Origin: Armigeres subalbatus
Taxonomy: Eukaryota > Arthropoda > Insecta > Diptera > Culicidae
Direction: 5' to 3'
DNA length: 64,000 nt
Assembly (NCBI RefSeq): GCF_024139115.2
Contig: NC_085141.1
Location: 244,023,047 to 244,087,046 of the forward strand
Below, in pieces: positions 23,201 to 35,200 of the stretch (positions are counted from its first letter, which is position 1; the number at the start of each line of letters is the position of its first letter). The position numbers were made by a program, and so were the translations under genes. The notes under the pieces are model-generated. The model worked only from the letters and a program-made list of their open reading frames with translations, was not told the origin of the DNA and searched no databases.

Positions 23201-26200
23201 AAAAGCTTTATTGTATTTTTAGATCCAAGTCCCGATCTCAAGGACAGTTTGGATGTCTCAGAATATTTCAAAACTATCTTACGGAACCTTTTGCCCTCCC
23301 ATGAGCTGTAATGGATACAACTGAATGCATATTGAAGCTTTGAGGACTGAAAAAAGACTTTTATGTTGCTGTAGATCTCAAGTCCTGAACTCAAGAACAG
23401 TTTGGATGGCCCAGAACATCTCAAAACTATCTCACGGTATCTGTTGATCTCCTAGGAGCTGTAATTGATTCAACTGAATGTATAATGAAACTTTGAGAAC
23501 TAAAAAAGACTTTATTATAGATGTAGATCTCAAGACTTTATTATAGCTGGGAACTCAAAGATAGTTTGGATGGCCTAGAAGATTAAAAATAGTTTGTTGT
23601 ATATCACGGTAACTCTACGGATACGTTTGAATAAAAATCTCATTTTAAAACAGGACCATTCGCTACAAATATACCTAATATTTTCCCTTTCCTTACGTCA
23701 CCGTGTTCAGGACGTTCTAGGTTGTCGTAATGCCTTAATCGCCCATGGCTGATATTTTTCCCTGATATGGGAGCTAATTTCAAGCAATTTTGCTGAAGAC
23801 AGTGTGCATTTTTATCCATCGTACGATTTTATTCAGTATTTTGCGCTCAATAATGGCGGCGTGAGATCCATTCAGTTTGACATTCAAGTGGTAGAAAACA
23901 TTGGTAACTCATCTAGTTTGCCGTGATCAAGTTTTTATTTGGGTAAACAAACAAACGTCAACGATCTTACGTAATGGTATTTGAACCGTGGCCAAAAAAA
24001 TCCCATTTACTGTTTGTTATCATAAATATTTTTACATATTCCAGGGTTACTGAAGCTTTACTGGCGAAGGCAACGATTTGAAATTAGGGAAATATAACAA
24101 AAAAAAAAGAATAATTGATACTTGGAACTGAGTAGTTTAAAGGTTTTAGCATATTGGTTTAAAGTAGCATGGAAAGCATTCAGTTTTACCGTTCGCGTTG
24201 AAATAAGTATGAATAAAAAACGTTGGAGAGATGTTGCCGGAATGATCAACCAGGAAAATATGAAAAGCCTTAATCACCCATATTACTTTCTTAGGAAAAA
24301 ACAGTTTATTAGACAGAAAACACGATGCAATGTTATTTTTAGAATACCCAAACTGTATATTGCTAGCAATTGCTGGAGTCAGCAGCTGTATAGAAAAACT
24401 AGCCCTACAAAGCAATGTTCAACTTTGTAATGCACGCCAACTAAACGCATCTCAAAAACCCTGAATAGGGCAGGATAATGTCAGTTATTGCTAGACGTAC
24501 ACATTTCACGATCTTCATACAATTCGGCGAGGGTAGAATGTTCAACCACAGACAAACAGACGTAACACTGAGAAAATTCCCATCGACCAGGAGCTCAACG
24601 GTCGTTTTAAATTCAACTGCTTGCGAGTTTTACATCCAGGGGCGCACGCATCGTATACCTTTGTATTTGACATCTCACACTAGCGCCTTCTGTTGACATT
24701 GTCGTACTAAACTGTGTTTCGTACAACATGCACGTTAGGTGGTGGTAAAATAACTGGCCGATGGATTTTGAAACAAATTGTTCTAGCTGTTACGTCTGTT
24801 TGTCTGTGGTTCAACCGTCCGCTGCAACACGACGCAAGAAAGTTGATATGCCATGGCTTTAACATACCTAGAAAACAGAATTAAACTTTTCAGAAAAATT
24901 GAATGAAGGAAATAATTTTGATAGGAAATGTTTGCCGTTTGATTGTTTTTAAGAATATCAATAAGTGCCAATATTTTTTACTGAAATAAAGCCTACATAG
25001 ATTAAATTATGTAAGTATTTTCTACCTCTTGAATGTCAAAAAGTAACTCTTAGGAACTCACTAAGCCACCATTATCGAGCGCAAAATAATGGATTAGCCC
25101 CTCCTAGGATTTGAAAAGTTAGTTGGCAGTGATATTAATTTTCAACATACGGCATAATAAATTACTGCAAAAGTATATCATAATGAAATGAGTGGAAGAC
25201 AAATGAGCTTGTTTCTCATTTCTGAGAAATATTCCTATGTGGCAGTGAAATTGCACTTGGTGTTAATTATGAAAAGGCAATATCTAATTGATTTGAAAGC
25301 ATCAAAGTAAGCTTGATATGAACAACAACGGAGAGTCACCAAAATATCAATCAAAGCAATCATGGCACTTCGCCAGCAGTCAAAGGCATCTCGGACTGGA
25401 GTGACAGTTTTCCAGCAGAATTCCGCTTGCCCTGCAGCATAATAATCTCCACAATTCCCATCAGCATCCGAAAGAGATTCTCATCAGAATCTGAGAGTAA
25501 TTCCCATCAGAATCCGAGAAGAATTCACTCTGAAGATCTCTGAAGAATTTCTTCCACAATCATTGAAGTATTCCAACCGGAATCCAAAAGAATTCACACT
25601 GGATTCCTTTCAGTATCGCTGAGGGATACCCTTCATAATTCATGGAGGATTTGCTTCAGAATCTCTCGTTGATTTGCTTCGGAATCCCTCCCGAATCGTT
25701 CGAAGATTTGTTTCGGAATCGTTCGGAGATTTGCTTCGAAATTTCTTGACGATTTGCTTCAGCATCCCTGGAAGATTCTCTTCGGAATTGCTAAAAGATT
25801 CATTTCGGAATCCCTAGAGGATTAATTCGATGTCCCACGACAATTGATTTCGGGATTCCTCGACAAATTGCTTTGAAGTCCTGCTACGATTTGCTTCTAT
25901 ATCCGTGAAACATTTCTGTCGGATACTTTGGAACATTCCCGTCCGAATACCTGAAATATTCCTGTCGGAACTTCTGAAGGATGAAGGATCCCTAGAAGAT
26001 ATATTCCATTCGGATCGGACTCCCTGGAACATTCCTGTTGGTATCACTCAAAGTTTCTCATCGGAATCCTTGGAGGATTCCCATTGGGATACCTGAAGAA
26101 TTATTGCATTTTTTTTTTCATTTGAAAAAGATAGAATATTTATATGTGAAAATATCCACTGCCTACCGGTGGTAACCTGATGGCGATTCGTCACATATTA

Positions 26201-29200
26201 TCCTTTGAGTATTCTGGACAAAGCCGAGGGCTTCTACACTTAGACGCAATAACCATACGCTATCAATTTGAGTCGTTGTAACGATCATCGACTGGTAAAC
26301 AAACACACTACGATACTGTGGGCTACAACAGAAAGCACATGCTTGAGAAAAGAGAATATGGATGAGTGTGTTTGATCCGCAAATGCCTAAGGTGGTTGGA
26401 ATTCAAGTATCACATTACCGCTAAGATAACAATGAGGTAGTACAATGTTTGAAAATTTATGGAAAAGAGCTTAAAATAGATAAAATAGATGAAGGGGCTC
26501 GTGTGTCCCTGAGCCATGTAGCCCCCAGCTTGATGTTGGTTTGGCGGCAGATTCATTCTACTCCGACTGGAAGTTTTCCGGCAGAGGAAGCTCTCTCGGG
26601 CTGCGAAATGGTGAGTTGACATCCGGGAAGGGGCGCCTAACATAGCTCTGGTCCTCACAAGTTCCAATACTCACGCTTCCACGGGTCTTCCGATGACAAT
26701 TGACCGCCAGCTAAGGGTTGCGTACCTAGCTGGTAGTGCAGCCTGGGCACTGTTGTTCTTCTGACATCAGCAAGAGTGAGAGGGTGCGTCCTGTGGGGTC
26801 TGCCTAGGATGTGGTGGGGTTCGACAGTGGGCTCTGTTGAACTTCTATAAAAAGCTGCATGTGTCCCCAAGCAGGCCCTATCAAAGCGACCATGTGCCGC
26901 TCAAAGCGCACTAGCCTAGTCCTGGTGTTGGGTAGGACTTTAAACAAATTTGACCCGACTGATCGAGCGTCTGTCCACCAAGGAGGTGCGGCTCCAATAC
27001 CCGAGTAGACGAAAATAGCTCAATAATATCAAATGTTGATAAGATAGCAAAATGAGATATGGACATGATTGATATAAGAGATAAAAGATCAGTGCCATTA
27101 GTTTGTTCTTATCCATAGCATATCTTGATATTTAAATGATATTTCGGTGCAAATTTTTGATATTGTTGCCTGTTCTTTTATCTCTTATATCAATCAAGTC
27201 CATATCATGTTTTGTTATTCTGTTCATGGCTTCTGCCCGGGTAGCGTCTGTTCTGGCATCAAGCGGCTGAGTATGAAATGCTATTCCCCGGAAGCTATAC
27301 CTAAGATGGCAGCCCCATCCCGGTGGATAGGGAACCTTGGTCCAACAACCTACTGTTCCCGAAACATCAATCTGTTCAAGAATCCGATAATGAAAGAATA
27401 CGGACTGATTTTACGGCGACGACTCTTAGCGCGAAACAACGGACACGAATAGGAACATGGAACGTTTTAACCCTAGCCCAGCAGGGTAAATTGGCACAAC
27501 TTGCCAATGAGGCACGCCGCATGAAGCTTGAGATCCTGGGACTGAGTGAAGTCCGTTGGCCAAACTTTGGAGACCACAGAACGCCGCTATACTCTGGTTT
27601 ACGAGGTGAATACGCTCCCCGGCATCGCGGAGTTGGCTTCCTATTAAGCGCTCAGGCACACTCTGCGCTTATGAAGTGGGAACCTATAAGTGAAAGGATA
27701 ATCGTAGCCAGATTTAGAATACGGGTCAGAAACCTTACTATAATCCAATGTTATGCGCCAACCGATACTGCCGATCTGCAAGACAAAGAGAACTTCTACA
27801 GTCAACTCAATGCCGTCGTAGATAGAATTCCGAAGGGTGATATCAAGATCTGTTTGGGCGACTTCAATGCGAAGATCGGATCCGACAACTCGAACCATGA
27901 GCGCATTATGGGACGCCATGGTCTCGGAGAAATGAGCGAAAACGGAGAACTGTTCGCAGGATTTGTGGTAATAACGACATGGTGATCGGGGGATCGCTCT
28001 TCCCTCATCGACCGGTTCACAAGGTCACGTGATTCTCCCGTGACGGCTTTACAGAAAATCAAATCGACCACATCTGCATCAGCCGAAAATGGAAACGGAG
28101 CCTTCTTGATGTACGGAATAAACGTAGTGCCGATATCGCATCTGATCATCACCTCCTCATCGGCGAAATACGCCTGCGCATTGCGCGGATTCGTCGGCAG
28201 GAGGAAAGAGTTGGACGACGATTCAACACACGCCGACTGGAAGATGCCACGGTGAAACGGTCCTTCGTTGAAGAACTGGAGACGCGTGCTGCAGATATTC
28301 CGGAAGGTGGCAGCGTGGAAGACCAATGGACCGCCATCAAGAATGCCTTCATCGCCACCAGCGAGAACAATCTGGGCGAACTACGCACCCAGAGAAAACA
28401 ATGGATCACCGATGAGACCTGGAGGAAATAGAGGAGCAAAGAGAAGCCAAAGCCGCGATAGAGCGATCGAAAACCAGAGGAGCCAAAGTCTTAGCCCGTC
28501 AACGATACGCGGCTCTTGAGAAGGAAGTAAAACGCTCATGTCGACGGGACAAGCGAGCGTGGGCAGATTCTCTGGCCGACGAAGGAGAGAGAGCCGCCGC
28601 AACCGGGGACATTCACCTCCTCTACGATATCTCACGACGCTTAAGCGGGGCGAAGATGAATGCAACGATGCCTGTGAAAGACGCGAATGATCAGTTATTG
28701 ACCGACCCAGCTGACCAGCTGAAACGCTGGTTCGAGCACTTCGAACAACTTTTTCAAGTGCCAGCCAGGCCATCACCACCTCGGCATGATCTGCCTAGGA
28801 TCCGACGTAAAACACGCGTCAATACCGAAGCTCCATCACTGCTAGAGTTTACATCAGCCATCCAAAGCATGAAATCGAATAAAGCCCCAGGGGTCGACCG
28901 CATATCAGTCGAGATGCTCAAAGCAGACCCCATGACATCCGCTCAACTACTGCATCGTTTATTTCGTAATACCTGGGACACCGCAACTTTCCCGGTCGAC
29001 TGGATGCAAGGTATCTTAGTGAAGGTGCCCAAAAAGGGTGACCTGACTGTATGCGATAACTGGCGAAGCATTATGTTGCTGTGTACCGTCAAAGTTCTGT
29101 GCAAAATTATCCTAGCCCGGATTCAGGAGAAGATCGATGCGACTCTCCGGCGGCAGCAAGCCGGATTCCGTGCCGGAAGATCCCGAAAAAGCTTTCGATC

Positions 29201-32200
29201 GTCTCAATCACGAGAGTATGTGGGGCGCCCTGAGACGCAAGGGGGTTCCTGAGAAAATCATCGGCCTCATCGGAGCACAGTACGAGGCCTTTTCGTGTAG
29301 AGTGCTGCACAATGGGGTCCTGTCCGACCCTATCCGGGTCGTAGCTGGTGTGAGGCAAGGATGTATTCTATCACCGTTACTGTTCCTCATCGTAATCGAT
29401 GAGATTTTGGTAGATGCGATTGACCGTGGACCAAACCGTGGGCTGTTATGGCAGCCTATAACCATGGAGCACCTAAACGACTTCGAATTGGCTGATGACG
29501 TTGCACTCCTCGCGCAACGGCGCTCTGATATGCAGAGTAAGCTCAACGACCTTGCCGAGCGCTCCTCTTCGGCAGGTTTTTTCATCATCGTCAACAAAAC
29601 CGAATCGTTGGATGTAAACACGGTGACTCCTTCCAGTTTCACAGTAGCCGGGCAACCAGTGGAGTATGTTGAAAGCTTCCAATATCTTGGTAGCCAAATG
29701 GCGTCAGACGGCGGTACCAATATCGACATAGGGGCACGGATCAAGAAAGCAAGGGCTGCCTTTGCGAGTTTAAGAAATATCTGGAAAAACAGGCAGATAA
29801 GTGAACGCACCAGAATACGAATTTTCAACTCTAACGTGAAATCTGTGCTGTTATACGCTAGCGAAACATGGTGTGTATCAGTGGAGAACACTCAACGGCT
29901 GCAGGTGTTCATTAACAGATGCCTGCGGTATATAATTCGGGCCTGGTGGCCTCACAACTGGATCTCAAACAACGAGCTCCATCGTCGTTGTCACCAGAGG
30001 CCGATAGCAACAGAAATTCGGGATCGGAAGTGAGGCTTGGTCGGCCACACTCTACGTAGGGGCGGAAACGAAATCTGTAAACAAGCATTAGACTGGAACC
30101 CAGCGGGACATCGCAGCAGAGGCAGACCCAGAGGCTCATGGCGGCGAAGCCTCAATAAAGAAATAAAAGAAGTCGACCGAAATCTAACCTGGCAACAGGT
30201 TAAAGCGATAGCTGGGCAACGCTCAGGATGGAAATCTTTCAAGTCAGCCCTTTGCACCACCGGAGATGTACAGGATTCATAAGTAAGTAAAAAAGCTCTC
30301 TCGTAACCGACCGTTTCTCATTATTCTCTCTGGGGTCTGTTAAATCTGAGATAGGTCTCAATCTCGCATTTTCTTCGAAAAAAAATCCTAGACCGGACCG
30401 GGATTTGAACCCAGAAGTCAGAAGGCCCCGACTTGATGACTTGAACATTATAAATGATCTCTGGTCGACACTAATTTTATATTTGCGAAGCTCACGTGTT
30501 GCATTTGTAGTTCTCGACCTCTCGAATAGACTGGATTTTATTTATTTATTATCAGATTAAGGCCGGATTGGCCTGTGCAGTCTCTTCCATTCAACTCGGT
30601 CCATGGCTGCACGTCGCCAGCCACGCAGTCTGCGAAGGGTCCGCAAATCGCTCTCCACCTGATCGATCCACCTTGCCTGCTGCGCACCTCGCCTTCTTGT
30701 GCCCGTCGGATCCTTGTTGAGAACCATTTTCACCGGGTTATTGTCTGACATTCTGGCTACGTGCCCGGCCCACTGCAGTCTTCCGATTTCTCCCAACAGC
30801 TGATGCAACTCGTTGTTCATTCGCCTCCTCCACGTACCGTCCGCCATCTGCACCCCACCATAGATGGTACGCAGCACTTTCCTTTAGAAAACTTCCAGTG
30901 CGCGTCGGTCCTTTACGAGCATCGTCCAGGTCTCGTGCCCGTAGAGAACTACCGATCTAATAAGCGTTTTGTAGATAGTCAGTTTGGTACGGCGGCGAAC
31001 TCTATTCGATCGGAGCGTTTTGCAAAGTCCAAAGTACGTACGATTTCCTGCCATGATACGTCTCCGAGTTTCTCTGCTGGTATCGTTATCGGAGGTCACC
31101 ATTGAGCCCAAGTACACGAATGCTTCAACCACCTCGATTTCATCACCACCAGTACAAACTCGTGTTGGATGGCTTACGCTGTCCTCTCTTGAGCCTCTTC
31201 CTATCATGTACTTCGTCTTCGACGTATTGATGACTGATGACTAGTCCAATCCGTTTAGCTTCGCTTTTCAGTCTGATGTAGGCTACCTTCATCCTCCCAA
31301 AGTTCCCAAGCAGCACAAATTGTTTCACTTCTGAAAATTTCACTGTGTTGCAACTATTCGGAAAGAAGCAATCTTTGCGTATGTGCCATCAAATATAACT
31401 ATCTTGCAAGCTAAAAAGCGCAAGAGGTGGAGCCTACGGAAACATCCTTCGATTGCAGTAAAAATGCAATAATGTTGCAAAATACTACAATACTCATGGT
31501 CGTATAAAGCCACCGGAAAAATCAGAGTTGTATATAGCGCGAGTTTTGTTTTCGTTTGCAGACTACGGAACTTAAGCTGGTTACGAAGTCCGTAATAAGC
31601 CCTATTTGCAGCTGCAATACGCCTTTTCACCTCGCGGGTAACATCATTATCCCACGTCACTAATGTTCCAAGATACACAAATTCTTCTACCACTTCAAAT
31701 TTTTCACCATCCAGCACTATTTCGCTACCACCACCACTAATGAACCCACGTTGATTGCCAGCGACCATGTACTTCGTTTTGCTGGTATTGATCGTGAGTC
31801 CAATCCTCGCTGTCTCCCTCCTAAAAGGCGCAAAAGCCTCTTCCACGGCACGGCGATCAATTCCTATAATATCGATATCGTCCGCAAATCCCAGGAGCAT
31901 ATGCGATTTTGCGATAATGGTACCGCTTCTTTGCACACCAGCTCTCCTAATCGCTCCCTCGAGCGCTATATTGAACAGTAGATTCGAGAGTGCATCACCC
32001 TGCTTTAATCCATCTAAGGTAACAAATGACGTCGATATTTCATCCGCTACCCTTACACTTGATTTCGATTCGTCCAACGTTATACGAATCAGCCGTATCA
32101 GTTTCGCCGGAAAACCATGTTCAAGCATAATTTGCCATAATTCATTCCGTTTCACTGAATCGTACGCCGCCTTGAAATCAATAAACAGATGATGTGTCTG

Positions 32201-35200
32201 CAAGTTGTACTCCCGGAATTTATCAAGGATTTGTCTCAGGGTAAACATTTGATCCGTCGTTGATCGGCCTTCACGAAAACCTGCTTGGTATTCGCCGACA
32301 AAGGATTCTTCAAGCGGTCTCAATCTGTTGCCGAGGGCAAATGAGGCCGTAAAACCAGCTAGCAGGCATTTCCTCGTCTTCCCATATTTTCGACATAATA
32401 TGGTGCAGAACTTCATAAAGCTGCTCACTGCCATGTTTGAGAAGTTCAGCCGGGAGCTGGTCCTTCGCAGCCTTATTGTTTTTCAGCTCTTTAACAGCTT
32501 TTTTTACCTCATCTAGTGTAGGTGACTCCACAGCTTGTCCATCGTCGCTAATATTTATTCTGTTCACCGATGCACCGTCACTTCCTCCATTCAACAAAGT
32601 CTCGAAGTGTTGCTTCCACCTGGCAGCCACTTCAGTTATATCTGTCAGCAAATTCCCTTGTTGGTCATTGCATATGACGGGAGATGGCGCTGTCTTTCTC
32701 CGCACGCCATTGACAGACTCATAAAACCTCCGCAGATCGTTCTGCTCCATTTTTTCCTGCACCTCACTAATAACTTGTTCTTCGTACTCTTTTTACCCTT
32801 CTTACACCTTAAGAAGGGTATAAAGATCGCTTGAAAAACCGACTTTTTATCCGAGGCTCGGAGACCCAAGTCGTATATACCAATCAACTCAGCTCGACGA
32901 ACTGAGCACATGTATGTATGTGTGTGTGCGTGTGTGCGTGTGTGCGTATGTGTGTGCGTTACAAAAATCTCACATCAAGATCTCAGCCGTCCGTGGACCG
33001 ATTTGCACGATTTTAACACTAAACGAAAGCTATGACTTTGTCATTGTACGAGTTCAATTTTTTTGCAATCGGACATTTGGTTCCAGAGATATGTGAGAAA
33101 TACGAACATGAAGTGCATTTTCAGAAAACTAACAAAATAATGTCACATGAATATCTCAGCCGTCTGTAAACCAATTTGCATGATTTTATCTTTAAACGAA
33201 AGCTATGACTTTGCCATTGAACCCATTGTATTTTGTTTTTGCAATTAGATATTGGGTTCCGGAGATATCTCTGAAATACGAACATAAAGCATTAGACGTA
33301 TCAACTTCACACATTGGTAAAATATGTCCCATCAAGATCTCAGTCGTCCTTGGACCGATTTGTGCGATTTTATCTTTAAACGAAAGCTATGTTTTTGTCA
33401 TTGGACCCATTCATTTTTTTCTGCAATTGGAAATTCGGTTTCAGAGATATCTGTGAAATACGAATATGAGACATATTTTCAGACTACTAATGAAAAATTG
33501 TCACACCAATATCTCAGCCGTCTATGACCCGATTTGAACTCTTTCGGGCTTAAACAGAAGCTGTAATATTGCCATTTAAGGCGGCAAATCAAATCTGCAG
33601 CCTTTTTGTATTTTTTAAAAATTGTTAAGTTTTCAGAAATGTTTCTTTTTTTATTTTGAAATTGATAAAAGCATGATAAAATCAGTTATTTTATATTCAA
33701 TTGAAGGTCATATGCATAGAAATTGTAATATGCACTGGGCACACACAACCATTCAAAAGTGTAAGAAGGGTTGCGTTCACTGTAGGTGGATTAAGTCGGG
33801 TTTTTCTTCCTGCAGTGGGTTCATTTTTCGGCTGCTCTTGCTTCCTTGTACCGATTTCTATTCGATCGGGTACCCGACACCAACATCCGGCTTCTGGCAA
33901 CGTTCTTCTCGTCTGTCACTCTCTGACACTCCACATCGAACCAACCCGTCCTGGGTCGTCTCTGTGCAGTGCCTACCACTTCTCGTGCTGTTGTGCTCAC
34001 CGCTCCATGGATCGACTACCATAGATCGTTGATATTGTCGCTAACGTTGATTGCACTTATCCGTTCGTCGAGCTTCTGGCGGTACTCAGCCGATACTCCT
34101 TCCGCCGACAATCGCTGGATATTGTAAAGCATCGTTCGCTGTGATCTTTCGTTCGATACAGTTGACAACCGTGATCGAATTTTACTGACAACGAGGTAGT
34201 GATCAGAGTCAATGTTCGGACCTCTCAAAGTCCGCACATCGATAACATCCGAGAAATGGCGCCCATCCACCAGAACATGGTCTATCTGGTTGCAAGTTTC
34301 ACCATTTGGGTATCTCCAGGTGTGCTTTCGGATGTTCTTTCGTGCAAAGTAGGTGCTACTGATGGCCATCCCTCTGGCAGCAGCAAAATTTACTAGCCGT
34401 AGGCCGTTGTCATTGGTAGCGGAGTGAGGACTCTCCCTACCGATTATGGGACGGAAAAAGTCCTCTCTACCGACCTGAGCGTTAGCGTCTCCGATAACAA
34501 TTTTCACGTCATGCTTTGAGCACTCTCCATAGGCTTTATCAAGACATTCATAAAACGTATCCTTCACGTCGTCGGATTTATCGTTTGTCGGTGCGTAAAC
34601 GTTGATTAGGCTATAATTGAAGAATTTGCCCCGTATCCTCAACACACAGATTCGTTCGCTAATGGGTTTCCACCGCATCACTCGCATCATCTGCTTGCCC
34701 ATCACTACGAAACCAACTCCATGCTCTGCTTTTTCACCGCCGCTGTGATAGATGTTATACTTGAATGCAGTGTTGGTCGTGGGGTCCACGGCTCGGAATT
34801 CACGTTCTCCGGATCTAGGCCATCGGACTTCTTAAATAGCAGCCACGTTCACTCCAACCTTCTGCAGTTCACGAGCCAGAAGGCTCGCTCGTCCAGGTTC
34901 ATTTAGGGTCCTGACATTCCAGGTACCGAGTTTCCAATCATAGTCCTTATTTCGTTGCCGGGTCGGTTGCCAAAAAAACGTTCTCTTTTTTTCGTGGTAT
35001 TTGAGAGGCTTCAGTAAGCTACCTTACCGGGGTCGCGTTACCTACATCGCGCTGGTGGGGCTGCCACCTTAGGTATAGCTGACAAGATACAGCATTTCGT
35101 TGATCAACCGCTGTGTACCAGGCAGGCGCTGTTTGAGCCGTACCTCCTGGTGAACAGACGCTCGAGGCGTACCTTCTCACTCTAGCTGATGTCAGAAGGA

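Larger units (their letters stand above)
26599..30292 (+). mobile_element. RTE-type non-LTR retrotransposon, copy 2 (longest copy)
   Basis: The 11-bp direct repeat AAGCTCTCTCG at 26588-26598 and 30293-30303 marks both ends. The element has a 5' leader of about 700 bp (26599-27320). It shares blocks such as CGCTTCCACGGGTC and GCAGCCTGGGCACTGTTGT with the leader of the minus-strand element whose 5' end is near 35290. One endonuclease-RT gene follows, then a TAAGTAAG tail. A 242-bp MITE sits in the leader. It is very similar to copy 1 but has its own lesions. It lies inside the cuticular gene's long intron, in the same orientation as the gene. Confidence 0.9.

Noticed and set aside
22859..23424. 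Minus-strand frames of 86 and 100 codons with repeated SKLSLRSGLEIYSYNK
   Set aside because: Translation of the 153-bp tandem repeat.
33622..34032. 136-codon plus-strand frame
   Set aside because: Lies across the inserted 1-kb element and the antisense of the element B linker.
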